In this document: piece by piece, positions 10,229 to 19,079 of the stretch
Numbering within the stretch: the stretch's first letter is position 1
Layout of the letters: each line of letters starts with the position of its first letter
DNA from: Variovorax brevis
GTDB taxonomy: Bacteria; Pseudomonadota; Gammaproteobacteria; Burkholderiales; Burkholderiaceae_C
Direction: 5' to 3'
Length of the DNA stretch: 64,000 nucleotides
NCBI RefSeq assembly: GCF_030317105.1
Contig: NZ_JASZYG010000003.1
Coordinates: 770,790 to 834,789 of the forward strand
Translations under genes and position numbers: made by a program
Notes under the pieces: model-generated
Told to the model about the DNA's origin: nothing
What the model saw: only the letters and a program-made list of their open reading frames with translations
Database searches by the model: none

Positions 10229-10244
10229 AGCCATCGATTATGGC
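10229..10244 (-). promoter_or_regulatory. Promoter box of rhlE (GCNATAAT-N4-GGCT)
   Basis: The minus strand reads GCCATAATCGATGGCT, one base from the consensus word found at six other promoters here. It predicts a start near 10230 and a 5' leader of about 187 nt for the helicase, containing the 10088-10120 hairpin. Confidence 0.55.
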
Positions 10245-10262
10245 ATGGATCCGGGTTTTTAC

Positions 10263-10883
10263 CTAATCCTCAATTTTGAGGAAGGTTTCCCGGTAGTGAA
10301 TCAGCTCGTCGATGGACTCGTGGACGTCCGCCAGCGCCGTGTGGGCCTGCTGCTTCTTGAAGCCGTTGTAGGCGGTCGGCTTCCAGCGCTTGGCCAGTTC
10401 CTTGAGGGTGCTGACGTCCAGGTTGCGGTAGTGGAAGTAGGCCTCCAGCTTGGGCATGAACTTCACCAGAAACCGGCGGTCCTGGCCGATGGTGTTGCCG
10501 CACATGGGCGAGCCGTTCTTCGGGATGTATTTGGCGATGAATTCGAGCAGCTCTTTCTCAGCGGCCGCCTCGTCCACGGTGGAAGCCTTGACCTTGTCGA
10601 TCAGGCCGCTGCGCCCGTGGGTGCCCTTGTTCCACGCGTCCATCCCGTCCAGCACGGCGTCGCTCTGGTGGATGACCAGCACGGGGCCGTCGATGCGGGG
10701 CGTCAGCTGGGGACCGGTCACGACCACGGCGATTTCCAGCAGCCGCTCCTTCTCGGGGTCCAGGCCGCTCATTTCGCAATCGAGCCAGACGAGGTTCTGA
10801 TCGCTCTTCTTGAGGGTGGCAACGGGCACGGGCTCAGGCGCCGCAGTGGACACGGCGCCGGTCGGGTCAATGGAATCAGGCAT
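10263..10883 (-). CDS. orn: Oligoribonuclease
   Basis: 3'-5' exonuclease that degrades 2-5 nt RNAs (and pGpG), finishing mRNA decay. DEDDh family: [10 protein letters not shown] (Asp35, Glu37) and the final [14 protein letters not shown] with catalytic His and Asp. 206 residues, a little longer than E. coli Orn (181) because of an N-terminal Pro/Ala-rich lead of about 25 residues. A later internal start cannot be excluded. Divergent from the M48 protease, 37 nt apart. Confidence 0.93.
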   Translation of the reverse strand: MPDSIDPTGAVSTAAPEPVPVATLKKSDQNLVWLDCEMSGLDPEKERLLEIAVVVTGPQLTPRIDGPVLVIHQSDAVLDGMDAWNKGTHGRSGLIDKVKASTVDEAAAEKELLEFIAKYIPKNGSPMCGNTIGQDRRFLVKFMPKLEAYFHYRNLDVSTLKELAKRWKPTAYNGFKKQQAHTALADVHESIDELIHYRETFLKIED

Positions 10884-10920
10884 CGGTGGATTGTCGTCGA
10901 TGGCCTAAACTGCGCCCCGA

Positions 10921-12183
10921 ATGTCCTCATCCCTCATCCTCACCTATGCCTTCGCAGCCGCGCTGGTTCTTGGCCTGCTGCTGAAGTTCTGGCTCGCCAC
11001 GCGGCAGATCCGGCACGTTGCGCAGCATCGGGCGGCCGTTCCCCGAGCGTTCGAGCGGACGATCACGCTCGCCTCGCACCAGAAGGCAGCCGACTACACC
11101 ATCGCCAAGAGCCGTTTCGGCATCGTCGAGATGGCTTGGGGCGCGGTCATCTTGCTGGGCTGGACGCTGCTGGGCGGCCTGGACATCCTCAACAAGCTGC
11201 TGACCGGATGGCTGGGCGGCGGCGGGATGGTGCAGCAACTGGCGCTGCTCGGCGCCTTTGCGGTGATTGGCGGCTTGCTGGAGTTGCCGTTCGGCCTGTG
11301 GCAGACCTTCCGCCTCGAGGAGCGATTCGGTTTCAACAAGATGACATTTCGCCTGTGGTTGGCCGACACCGCCAAGGCCACGCTGGTCGGCGCCGTCATT
11401 GGATTGCCGTTGGCCGCGCTGATCCTCTGGCTGATGGGCGCCGCCGGCGCCAACTGGTGGCTGTGGGCGTGGGCCGTGTGGATGGGGTTCAACCTCACGC
11501 TGATGCTGGTCTACCCCACCTTCATTGCACCGCTTTTCAACAAGTTCAAGCCGCTGGACGACGCCACGCTCAAGACGCGCGTCACCGCGCTCATGAAGCG
11601 CTGCGGCTTTGCCGCCAAGGGCCTGTTCGTCATGGACGGCAGCAAGCGCAGCGCGCACGCCAACGCTTACTTCACCGGATTTGGCGCCAGCAAGCGCGTG
11701 GTGTTCTACGACACCTTGCTGCGGCAACTGAACGCCGGCGAAGTCGAGGCCGTGCTGGCGCATGAACTCGGGCACTTCAAGCACCGCCACGTCACCAAGC
11801 GGATGGTCGCGATGTTCGCGTTGAGCCTCGCCGGCTTTGCGCTGCTCGGCTGGCTCTCGTCGCAAACCTGGTTCTACACGGGACTGGGCGTCGAGCCCAA
11901 CATGACGGCGCCCAATGACGCCATTGCCCTGTTGCTGTTCATGCTGGCGGTGCCGGTGTTCGGCGTGTTCATCACACCGCTGCCGGCCATGCTGTCGCGC
12001 AAGCACGAGTTCGAGGCCGACGCCTACGCCATCCGGCAGACCAGCGGCGCGGACCTTTCGGCGGCGCTGCTCAAGCTCTACCAGGACAACGCGGCGACGC
12101 TGACACCCGACCCAGTCTTCGTCAAGTTCTACTACTCCCACCCACCTGCTTCCGAACGCCTCGCGCGAATGACGGCGGCCTGA
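10921..12183 (+). CDS. M48 family membrane metalloprotease (Ste24/CAAX-protease-like)
   Basis: Integral inner-membrane zinc protease, 420 residues, with several hydrophobic segments on both sides of the active site. The zinc motif is LAHELGHFKHRH (HExxH, near residue 283), and the third ligand is in KHEFEADAYAI. Length and membrane layout match the Ste24-like M48A group rather than the shorter HtpX. In bacteria this group is thought to act in envelope quality control. It is followed 19 nt later by the pterin dehydratase gene and then rsgA, probably one transcript. Confidence 0.88.
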   Translation: MSSSLILTYAFAAALVLGLLLKFWLATRQIRHVAQHRAAVPRAFERTITLASHQKAADYTIAKSRFGIVEMAWGAVILLGWTLLGGLDILNKLLTGWLGGGGMVQQLALLGAFAVIGGLLELPFGLWQTFRLEERFGFNKMTFRLWLADTAKATLVGAVIGLPLAALILWLMGAAGANWWLWAWAVWMGFNLTLMLVYPTFIAPLFNKFKPLDDATLKTRVTALMKRCGFAAKGLFVMDGSKRSAHANAYFTGFGASKRVVFYDTLLRQLNAGEVEAVLAHELGHFKHRHVTKRMVAMFALSLAGFALLGWLSSQTWFYTGLGVEPNMTAPNDAIALLLFMLAVPVFGVFITPLPAMLSRKHEFEADAYAIRQTSGADLSAALLKLYQDNAATLTPDPVFVKFYYSHPPASERLARMTAA

Positions 12184-12202
12184 AAAGACACACATTCATC
12201 CC

Positions 12203-12541
12203 ATGACCAGCATGCTGCAACCCAAGAACTGGACTGGCCAGACGCGCCGCGCCCTGACCGCGACGGAAACCGTCTCGGGCCTTGCGAAGCTCGATGGCTG
12301 GAAGCTCTCGGGAGACGGCGCCAATGTCGCCATCGAAAAGACCTTCAGCTTCCAGAACTACTTCGAGACCATGGCCTTCGTCAACGCCGTCGCGTTCATC
12401 GCGCATGCGCAGGATCACCATCCCGACCTCTCGGTGCACTACAACCGTTGCGTCGTGCGCTTCAACACGCACGATGCCGGTGGCATTTCGACCACCGACA
12501 TCGATTGCGCCGCGCAAGTCGATGCGCTGCTGGCGCACTGA
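12203..12541 (+). CDS. 4a-hydroxytetrahydrobiopterin dehydratase
   Basis: Dehydrates pterin-4a-carbinolamine, regenerating the cofactor of phenylalanine hydroxylase. The 112-residue protein has the family core EKTFSFQNYFETMAFVNAVA and the active-site DHHPDLSVHYN (His72, His73, His79). No phenylalanine hydroxylase gene is next to it in this window. Located between the M48 protease and rsgA. Confidence 0.9.
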   Translation: MTSMLQPKNWTGQTRRALTATETVSGLAKLDGWKLSGDGANVAIEKTFSFQNYFETMAFVNAVAFIAHAQDHHPDLSVHYNRCVVRFNTHDAGGISTTDIDCAAQVDALLAH

Positions 12542-12573
12542 GGCGTGCGCCCCATCGCCTGCGAAAGAACGGC

Positions 12574-13515
12574 ATGAGCCGCCAGCGTAGCGCTGCGGCC
12601 ACGGCGGCGTTGCGACAGGGCCTGGTCATCGCGAGCCATGGGCGGCATTGCCTGGTCGAAACGCCTGAGGCGGAACGACTCATCTGCCACCCTCGCGGCA
12701 AGAAGAGCCAGTGCGTGGTCGGCGACCGCGTGTTGTGGCAGCCCAGCGAGGACGAAGGCACCGTCGAGCAGGTGCAGACCCGGCGCAACCTGTTCTACCG
12801 GCAGGACGAGATCCGCACCAAGTCCTTTGCGGCGAACCTCGATCACGTGCTGATCCTGATCGCGGCCGAGCCCGAGTTCTCGGAGCATCAACTGGCGCGT
12901 GCGCTCATCGCCGCGCAGGCGGAACGCATCACGCCCATCATTGCGCTCAACAAGAGCGACCTCGTGGGGCCTTTCGAGCGCGCGTGGGCCCGGCTGGGGC
13001 CTTATCGACGCATGCATCATGGCGTGCTGCCCCTGTCGCTCAAGGCTTCTGGCGACGTGGATCGCGAGACCCTGCTCAAGTTGTTGAGCAACAAGACGAC
13101 GCTGGTGCTGGGGCCTTCGGGCGCGGGCAAGAGCACACTCATCAACCTGCTCGTGCCGGGTGCAACCGTGCTGACGCAGGAAATATCCCAGGCACTCAAC
13201 TCCGGCAAGCACACGACCACGAGCACAACCTGGTACTGGGTCGACCGCGACAAGGGCACGGCGTTGATCGACTCGCCCGGCTTCCAGGAATTCGGCCTGC
13301 ACCACATTGAGCCGATGCAACTCGCCTCGCTGATGCCGGACATCGCAGAGCATGCGTCGGACTGCAAGTTCTACAACTGCACTCACCTGCACGAACCCGG
13401 CTGCGGCGTGATCGCGAACGTGGAAACACCGGCGCAGGCTGGCCCGATCAATGCTTCACGCTACCGCATCTATGGTGAACTTTTCGCAGAATTGAGCCAG
13501 CGCCGTTATCCATGA
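12574..13515 (+). CDS. rsgA: Ribosome small-subunit GTPase
   Basis: Circularly permuted GTPase that checks late 30S maturation. Start at 12574 (MSRQRSAAAT), 313 residues: OB fold at about 10-75, then G4 NKSD (126-129), G1 GPSGAGKST (180-188), G3 DSPGF (233-237), and the C-terminal zinc knuckle Cys264, Cys269, Cys277 with HLHEPGCG. An upstream in-frame start at 12448 lies inside the preceding gene and adds Arg-rich residues unlike the family. The stop overlaps the next start (ATGA). Confidence 0.95.
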   Translation: MSRQRSAAATAALRQGLVIASHGRHCLVETPEAERLICHPRGKKSQCVVGDRVLWQPSEDEGTVEQVQTRRNLFYRQDEIRTKSFAANLDHVLILIAAEPEFSEHQLARALIAAQAERITPIIALNKSDLVGPFERAWARLGPYRRMHHGVLPLSLKASGDVDRETLLKLLSNKTTLVLGPSGAGKSTLINLLVPGATVLTQEISQALNSGKHTTTSTTWYWVDRDKGTALIDSPGFQEFGLHHIEPMQLASLMPDIAEHASDCKFYNCTHLHEPGCGVIANVETPAQAGPINASRYRIYGELFAELSQRRYP

Positions 13516-14639
13516 AGGTGCTGCTCTACTCCCACGTCTTTCCCCCTTCCACTGGCGGCGTCGAAACCGTCTCGCTGGCGCTGGCTGAAGGATTCGCCCA
13601 GCGTGGGGTCGAATGCAAGGTGCTCACGCGCACCCCGGCCGAGGCCGACACCGCCTATCCCTTCGAGGTCATCCGAAATGCCGACACGGCCCGCGCCAAG
13701 GCGCTGGTGCAGTGGGCGGATGTGGTGCTCTTCAACGGCGCGAGCCTGGCGCTCCAGCCGTGGGTGTTGCTGTCCGGAAAGCCCTTCCTGTGGGTTCACG
13801 TGGGCTATCAGGCCTCCTGCATCGACGGCCTGGGGTGGGTGGACGGCAAGCCGGCTCCGCTGACGCCCTGGGCGTCCGTCAAGTTCCACGCGCAACGTGA
13901 AGGCTGGCGGCGGGCGACGACGGAGGGGCTCAAGCTGATGCTGCGCCGCTTCGTGGCCCGGCGCCTCGTCACCCGCAACATTGCCATCACGCAATGGATG
14001 GACAGCGCGCAGCCCTTGCCAAGGCAGGTGCAGATCTACAACCCCTTTCCCATTGACAGGTTCCATAGCCCCGGTCGCGTTCGCGAGCGCGAGTTCGACT
14101 TTGTGTACCTGGGCCGCCTTGTTTCTGAAAAGGGCGTGGAGACCCTGATCCGGGCCTTTGCCAAGGCTGTCGCCAGATCGACGACCAAGCGCCCTCGCCT
14201 GCTGGTCATCGGCGATGGCGAGCGCAGGGAGGAACTGGTCCAGTTGGCGCAATCGCTTTCCATCGAATCGGACGTCCATTTCGCCGGCAAGCAGACGGGC
14301 GCTGCCCTCGTCGACTGGGTGCACAAGGGACGCATCGGCATCGTCCCCTCCGTGTGGTTCGAACCCATGGGCGGCGTGGCGATCGAGTTGATGGCCGCGG
14401 GCATCAGCCTGATCGTGTCGCAACACGGCGGGCTGGCGGAGTGCGCGGGCGACGCCGGGCTGACCTTTCCCAACGGCGACGCGGATGCGCTCGCCGAATG
14501 CATGCTGCGCCTGTTGTCGGACCCCGAACTGGAGCGCTCGCTCGCCCAGCGCGCGCAAGATCGCGCGAAGTCCTTCATGCCCGACATCTTCGTCGACCAG
14601 TACATCGAACTGCTCAGAAAAGTCGCGCGCTCGGCGTGA
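13512..14639 (+). CDS. Glycosyltransferase, GT4 family
   Basis: GT-B glycosyltransferase of 375 residues, probably acting at the inner membrane on a lipid- or surface-linked acceptor. Visible features: N-terminal SHVFPPSTGGVETVS, GRLVSEKGVETLIRAF opening the donor domain, and the E-x7-E region FEPMGGVAIELMAAG (about 282-296). Sugar and acceptor are unknown. Translationally coupled to rsgA by a 4-nt overlap, although no other polysaccharide genes are adjacent. Convergent with hisC, 3 nt apart. Confidence 0.85.
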   Translation: MKVLLYSHVFPPSTGGVETVSLALAEGFAQRGVECKVLTRTPAEADTAYPFEVIRNADTARAKALVQWADVVLFNGASLALQPWVLLSGKPFLWVHVGYQASCIDGLGWVDGKPAPLTPWASVKFHAQREGWRRATTEGLKLMLRRFVARRLVTRNIAITQWMDSAQPLPRQVQIYNPFPIDRFHSPGRVREREFDFVYLGRLVSEKGVETLIRAFAKAVARSTTKRPRLLVIGDGERREELVQLAQSLSIESDVHFAGKQTGAALVDWVHKGRIGIVPSVWFEPMGGVAIELMAAGISLIVSQHGGLAECAGDAGLTFPNGDADALAECMLRLLSDPELERSLAQRAQDRAKSFMPDIFVDQYIELLRKVARSA

Positions 14640-14642
14640 CGG

Positions 14643-15728
14643 TCAGATGTCCAGGATGTCGTGCAGCGCGGAGACAAGCGTCGCGCACTGATCGCGCGTG
14701 CCGACCGTGATGCGCAAATATTGCTCGATGCGCGGCTGCCGAAAGTGCCTCACCAGCACCGCCCGCTGACGCAAAGACGCAGCCAGATCCGCCGCGTCCC
14801 GGGTGGGGTGCCGCACAAAGACGAAGTTGGCCTGCGACGGCAGCACCTCGAATCCAAGATCCTCCAGGCCCAGCACCAGGCCCTCGCGCGTGTCGATGAC
14901 GGCCGCGCGTGTCTTGTCGAACCATGCCTCGTCTTCCAGCGCAGCGATGGCGCCGGCTTGCGCCAGCCGGTCCAGCGGATACGAATTGAAGCTGTTTTTC
15001 ACGCGCGTCAGCCCGTCGATGAGGTGCGCCTGGCCACAGGCAAACCCGACGCGCAGCCCCGCAAGGGACCGTGACTTGGAGAGCGTGTGCACGACCAGCA
15101 GGTTCGGATACCGCCCGATGAGCGACATGGCGCTTTCCGCCCCGAAGTCGACGTAGGCCTCGTCCACCAGCACCACCCCTTGCGGACAGGCGGCAAGCAG
15201 TTGCTCGATTGAATCCAGCGGCATGGCGATGCCCGTCGGCGCATTGGGATTGGCGACCACGATCCCGCCGCACCCCTGCCTGGCCCGCACGGCAAGCGCA
15301 TCCACGTCGATGCGAAGCATCCCGTCCACCGGCTGTAGCAACGCGTCGATGCCGTAGATCTGCGCATAGACGCGATAGAAGCTGTAGGTGATGTCGGGAA
15401 ACAGCAGTGGCTCGGGCTGCTGGAAGAAGGCAAAGAAGGCGTGCGCCAGCACCTCGTCGGAGCCGTTACCTACGAACACCTGCGAGGCGTCGAGGCGGTG
15501 CCGCCTGGCGATGACCTCGCGCAAGGCGACGGATTCGGGATCAGGATAGCGCTCCAGCCCGTCGGACGCAGCGTTCTGGATCGCGTCGATCGCGTTCGGC
15601 GACGGCGGGTAGGGGTTCTCGTTGGTGTTGAGCTTGACGAGCCTGGCAATGCGGGGCTGTTCGCCCGGCACATAGGGCTCCAGCGCCCTGATACGCGGGC
15701 TCCAGAATGAATGCTCTGGCTGGCTCAT
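14643..15728 (-). CDS. hisC: Histidinol-phosphate aminotransferase
   Basis: PLP-dependent transaminase of histidine synthesis. [15 protein letters not shown] at the N-terminus and [16 protein letters not shown] with the PLP lysine (about residue 217) match HisC. Threonine-phosphate decarboxylase is a close relative, but the NTNENP start favours HisC. The start is ambiguous: a 9-bp repeat supplies four in-frame ATGs at 15728, 15737, 15746 and 15755. I use the innermost (361 residues). No other his genes are in this window. Confidence 0.88.
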   Translation of the reverse strand: MSQPEHSFWSPRIRALEPYVPGEQPRIARLVKLNTNENPYPPSPNAIDAIQNAASDGLERYPDPESVALREVIARRHRLDASQVFVGNGSDEVLAHAFFAFFQQPEPLLFPDITYSFYRVYAQIYGIDALLQPVDGMLRIDVDALAVRARQGCGGIVVANPNAPTGIAMPLDSIEQLLAACPQGVVLVDEAYVDFGAESAMSLIGRYPNLLVVHTLSKSRSLAGLRVGFACGQAHLIDGLTRVKNSFNSYPLDRLAQAGAIAALEDEAWFDKTRAAVIDTREGLVLGLEDLGFEVLPSQANFVFVRHPTRDAADLAASLRQRAVLVRHFRQPRIEQYLRITVGTRDQCATLVSALHDILDI

Positions 15729-15761
15729 GTGCGTCATGTGCGTCATGTGCGTCATGTGCGC
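15726..15761 (-). repeat. 9-bp tandem repeat spanning the hisC start
   Basis: Four units of CATGTGCGT (the last ends in C). On the minus strand each unit adds Met-Thr-His and an in-frame ATG, so the protein begins [11 protein letters not shown]. Because the unit is nine bases, copy-number change keeps frame but changes the number of start codons. Confidence 0.9.
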
Positions 15762-15796
15762 GACGCGGGCGCCGAAGCACGGCTCGGCACGGTGTG

Positions 15797-16798
15797 TCAG
15801 CCCAGCAGGCGCGCCAGCGTCAGCAGCGCCAGCAGGACCAGCCACATCACCACTGAACGCCAGACCAGGCCCACCACGCTGCGAAGATGCGCCGGCTCGG
15901 GCTCACGGCCCGGCGTGCTGCCACTGTCGGGCGGCCGGGCGCTCACCAGCGAATCGCCGGCTTGGGCGCGCTGCAACGGATCGGTCACCACTTCAGGCCG
16001 CAGCAGCCCGCCGCCCAGTCGCACGTTGACCGCGCCGGAGGTGGCCGCCAGGATCACCCCGTCGTTCTCGTTGGGGAAGCGATCCGCGTCGTTGCGCCAG
16101 CAATCGATGGCTTCCTCGAAGCTGCCCACCACGGCGAAGCCCAAGGCGGTGATGCGCGCCGGCAGCCAGTCGATGGCCATCCACGCGCGATCCGCCGCGC
16201 TTTGCGCGTAGGTGCTGGAAGGTTGCGACGCCGCCGCATTCTTGTGCGCCCAATAGCGCGCGACGAACTCGCTCATGCGGTAGAACACCGCGCCCGCCGG
16301 CCCCAGGCCGATCGCCGCAAGAATCGAGAACCATGCCAGCACCCCGAAGACATGCCGGTGCGCCGCGATGACCGAGTGCTCGATCACATGTCGAACGATC
16401 TCGCTGCGAGGGAGATTGGCGGCATCCAGATGCTTCCAGTGCGCCAGCAGCGAGCGGGCGAGCGGCTCGTCGCCCTCGTCCAGCGCATCGCGGATGCCGG
16501 TGAAATGGTGACTGAACTGCCGAAAGCCCAGCGTGACGTACAGCAGCGCAATGTTCCAGAGCACCGCAAAGGGCAAGCCGAGCGTGAGGATGAGCAGCCA
16601 ATGCACGCCCAGGGCGCCGAGCGTCGGCACAAAAACGGCCAGGCACCATGCCACCCAACCGTGATGCGGCTTGCCCGCGTCGAAGTTGCGGCTGACCCAG
16701 CGTGTCCAGCCGAGTACGCCCGCGTACACCGGGTTGTGATAGCCGAGTGGGCGAACCTGCTCGATCAGCAGCGCGCACAGGATGGCAAAAAAGCTCAT
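15797..16798 (-). CDS. CobD/CbiB-like membrane protein
   Basis: Membrane protein of 333 residues, starting [23 protein letters not shown], with hydrophobic segments near 50-90, 150-175 and at the C-terminus. [22 protein letters not shown] and GAVNVRLGG motifs recall CbiB/CobD (adenosylcobinamide-phosphate synthase) and the related AmpE proteins. No cobalamin genes are in the window. In Burkholderiales such genes commonly sit beside housekeeping loci and may be AmpE-like rather than cobalamin enzymes. Function is therefore open. Confidence 0.7.
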   Translation of the reverse strand: MSFFAILCALLIEQVRPLGYHNPVYAGVLGWTRWVSRNFDAGKPHHGWVAWCLAVFVPTLGALGVHWLLILTLGLPFAVLWNIALLYVTLGFRQFSHHFTGIRDALDEGDEPLARSLLAHWKHLDAANLPRSEIVRHVIEHSVIAAHRHVFGVLAWFSILAAIGLGPAGAVFYRMSEFVARYWAHKNAAASQPSSTYAQSAADRAWMAIDWLPARITALGFAVVGSFEEAIDCWRNDADRFPNENDGVILAATSGAVNVRLGGGLLRPEVVTDPLQRAQAGDSLVSARPPDSGSTPGREPEPAHLRSVVGLVWRSVVMWLVLLALLTLARLLG

Positions 16799-16841
16799 GC
16801 GCGGATGATAGCGACCGGGATCAATTCGCCCGCCACAAGGG

Positions 16842-17573
16842 TCACGCGCTCAGGAAGCGATAGAAGTTACGAAGCATTCCAGCCGTCGCGCCCCACACGA
16901 ATCGCTCGTGGTGGCCGTCCTGGTAAGGCATCGAGAACCACTGCCGCGCGTTCATGCCGTCGCCCACTATCGCGTGGCGATGATGGTTGGCAGGGTTCAT
17001 GAGGAAATCGAGCGGCACTTCGAATGCGTCGGCCACCTCATAGGGATTGAGCGTCAACTCGAAGCCCGGCTTGACCAGCGCCACGACAGGCGTCACCACG
17101 AAGGAAGTGACGGTCGTGTAGGTCGGCAGGCTCCCGATGACCTCGATGTATTCCGCGGACAGGCCCACCTCTTCCCATGCCTCGCGCAGCGCTGCCGCGG
17201 CGATGTTGACGTCCGTGGGATCAACCCGGCCGCCGGGAAAGGCCACCTGCCCCGAATGCGTCGTCATGCGGGACGAACGCTCCGTCAGCAGCACGGTGGG
17301 CCGCTCGCGCTGCACGATGGGCACGAGCACGGCCGCCTGCGCCGGTGGGCGGTCACCCATCTTCGGCTCGCGGCGCACTTCAGGCGTCCAGACGGGCGGG
17401 TTGGCAAACCGGGCACGAAGCGCCTGCGCGGTGAGCGATGGCGACGGCACCGCCGGGAGATCGAAATCGACCGCCACCACAGGCACCGCGCGCGGATCAA
17501 AATTGACCAGCGACACGGCGTTGATCGGTTCGACGGATGCGGATTCTGATGCGGGTACGGACGGAGTGCTCAA
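16842..17573 (-). CDS. CoA pyrophosphohydrolase-like Nudix hydrolase
   Basis: Nudix hydrolase resembling the NudL/YeaB coenzyme A diphosphatases. The Nudix box is FPGGRVDPTDVNIAAAALREAWEEVGL; its parts are FPGGRVD and ALREAWEEVGL. The upstream RSSRMTTHSGQVAF fits the CoA-type UPF0035 motif. The frame continues to an ATG at 17696, but that region is the 17622-17782 palindrome, so I prefer the TTG at 17573 (243 residues). The exact start remains uncertain; no clear ribosome site precedes either. Confidence 0.82.
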   Translation of the reverse strand: MSTPSVPASESASVEPINAVSLVNFDPRAVPVVAVDFDLPAVPSPSLTAQALRARFANPPVWTPEVRREPKMGDRPPAQAAVLVPIVQRERPTVLLTERSSRMTTHSGQVAFPGGRVDPTDVNIAAAALREAWEEVGLSAEYIEVIGSLPTYTTVTSFVVTPVVALVKPGFELTLNPYEVADAFEVPLDFLMNPANHHRHAIVGDGMNARQWFSMPYQDGHHERFVWGATAGMLRNFYRFLSA

Positions 17574-17621
17574 TGAGAAATCTTGTTTATGTTCGCGCGT
17601 GTGCGCATTTGAAAGGATCAG

Positions 17622-17782
17622 GGAGACTCTGATCAAGTCCTCGCGAGGCCGCGCGCCTCGGCTCGGGATCGGATGCAAGGCGCAAACCACAGCCATAGCC
17701 TACGCTATGGCGAGGATTTGCAACGCCGCAGACGGCCCGAGCAGAGGATGCGCGGTCCGCGGGGGGCTTGATCGGAGTCTCC
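17622..17782. repeat. 161-bp near-palindromic element (MITE/REP-like)
   Basis: The left arm (17622-17698) and the reverse complement of the right arm (17705-17782) align along their whole length with one gap and scattered mismatches. The ends are GGAGACTCTGATCAAG and CTTGATCGGAGTCTCC, and the centre is CCATAGC-CTAC-GCTATGG. A transcript would fold into one long hairpin. It lies between the rplS terminator and the Nudix gene start. It has no coding capacity of its own; a dispersed non-autonomous element is likely. Confidence 0.8.
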
Positions 17783-17797
17783 TTGGCGCAGAAAAGC

Positions 17798-17825
17798 AAA
17801 AAGCCGCCATGACGGCGGCTTTTTC
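17798..17825 (-). terminator. Intrinsic terminator of rpsP-rimM-trmD-rplS
   Basis: On the minus strand AAAAAGCCGCC, a short loop and GGCGGCTTTTT lie about 20 nt after the rplS stop codon. Confidence 0.85.
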
Positions 17826-17844
17826 CAGGAAGGCCAGAAGCGAA

Positions 17845-18219
17845 TTACTTCGCTGCTGCAGCCTTGCCTGGCAGCTTTTCCTTGATACGTGCCGAACGTC
17901 CGCTGCGGTCACGCAGGTAGTAAAGCTTGGCGCGGCGCACATCGCCACGACGCTTGACTTCGATGCCGGCGATCAGGGGGCTGTAGGTTTGGAAGGTACG
18001 TTCCACGCCTTCGCCGCTGGAGATCTTGCGAACCGTGAAGCCGCTGTTGAGGCCGCGATTGCGCTTGGCGATCACGACGCCTTCGTAGGCCTGCACGCGC
18101 TTGCGGGTGCCTTCGACGACGCTGACGCTGACGATGACGGTGTCGCCGGGGGCGAATTCAGGAATGGTCTTGCCCAGACGAGCAATTTCTTCCTGTTCGA
18201 GAGTTTGGATGAGGTTCAT
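17845..18219 (-). CDS. rplS: 50S ribosomal protein L19
   Basis: Large-subunit protein at the 30S-50S interface, 124 residues from [16 protein letters not shown]. The ATG at 18219 is preceded by an AGGA site; an upstream in-frame ATG at 18240 adds only seven residues. [20 protein letters not shown] and the basic C-terminus are typical. Last gene of the operon, with its own promoter box overlapping the trmD stop. Confidence 0.97.
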   Translation of the reverse strand: MNLIQTLEQEEIARLGKTIPEFAPGDTVIVSVSVVEGTRKRVQAYEGVVIAKRNRGLNSGFTVRKISSGEGVERTFQTYSPLIAGIEVKRRGDVRRAKLYYLRDRSGRSARIKEKLPGKAAAAK

Positions 18220-18297
18220 GTTTTCCTGCCAGTCGATCATGTCCGCGCTGCACTAAAGGCGATGACAAAGGCATCGCGGCCGGCCAGAGGATCGGGG

Positions 18298-18313
18298 AGC
18301 CAAAGATTATAGC
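18298..18313 (-). promoter_or_regulatory. Internal promoter box of rplS (GCTATAATCTTTGGCT)
   Basis: The minus strand is identical over 16 bases to the rpsT promoter box at 33289-33304. The TATAAT overlaps the trmD stop codon (CTA TAA T). Predicted start near 18299, giving a leader of about 80 nt before rplS. Confidence 0.7.
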
Positions 18314-19053
18314 TTTTTTTTGAGACTTGCCTCATCGGCCTTGCCAAGCTTGCCTGCGGCGCGGGCGGCGTCGACCAGTTCGGGGCGCTTTTGCTGCGAA
18401 ATCGACAGGCGCTGGTCGCGGCGCCAGCGGTCGATCAGGGCGTGGTTGCCGGACATCAGCGGCGCCGGCACCCCCATGCCGTTCCACGATTCGGGACGGG
18501 TGTAGTGCGGGCAATCGAGCAGCCCATCGAGCGCCGGATTGAAGCTGTCCTGCACATGGCTCGCCTCATCGCCGAGCACGCCCGGTTGCAAGCGCGCGAC
18601 GGCATCCAGCAAGGCCATCGCCGGGATCTCACCACCGGACAGGACGAAGTCGCCAAGGCTCATTTGGTGCGTGACACGCGTGTCGATGAAGCGCTGGTCA
18701 ATGCCTTCGTAGCGGCCGCATACGAGCACCGCGCCCTGACTGGCGGACCAGTGTTCGACCGTCTCATGGCGCAGTGCCTCGCCTGTCGGCGAAAACAGGA
18801 TGACCGGCGCGGATTCGCCGCGCGCCGCGAGAGCGGCATCAAGACAGGCCGACAGCGGCTCCGCCATCATCACCATGCCGGGACCGCCGCCGAAGGGGCG
18901 ATCGTCCACGCGCCGGTAGTTGCCTTCGGCGTAGTCGCGCGGACTCCACAGCACCACCTCGACCTGTTTGGACTCGTAGGCGCGCCGCGTCACGCCGCTC
19001 GCAAGGAAGGGCGTAAAGAGTTCAGGAAAGAGCGTGATGACGTCGAAGCGCAT
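18307..19053 (-). CDS. trmD: tRNA (guanine-N1)-methyltransferase
   Basis: Methylates G37 of tRNAs reading CUN, CCN and CGG codons, preventing frameshifts; tRNA-Pro(CGG), encoded nearby, is one substrate. 248 residues starting MRFDVITLFPELF. The SPOUT knot is visible as GGGPGMVMMAEPL and VCGRYEGIDQRFID, followed by SLGDFVLSGGEIPAM. Order rpsP-rimM-trmD-rplS is standard. Confidence 0.97.
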   Translation of the reverse strand: MRFDVITLFPELFTPFLASGVTRRAYESKQVEVVLWSPRDYAEGNYRRVDDRPFGGGPGMVMMAEPLSACLDAALAARGESAPVILFSPTGEALRHETVEHWSASQGAVLVCGRYEGIDQRFIDTRVTHQMSLGDFVLSGGEIPAMALLDAVARLQPGVLGDEASHVQDSFNPALDGLLDCPHYTRPESWNGMGVPAPLMSGNHALIDRWRRDQRLSISQQKRPELVDAARAAGKLGKADEASLKKKL

Positions 19054-19079
19054 GGCACGAGGCCGGGCCTGCGCCCGCG

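Noticed and set aside
15726..15761. Possible CRISPR-like repeat.
   Set aside because: Nine-base units without spacers; a simple tandem repeat inside a coding start. No CRISPR array was seen anywhere in the window.
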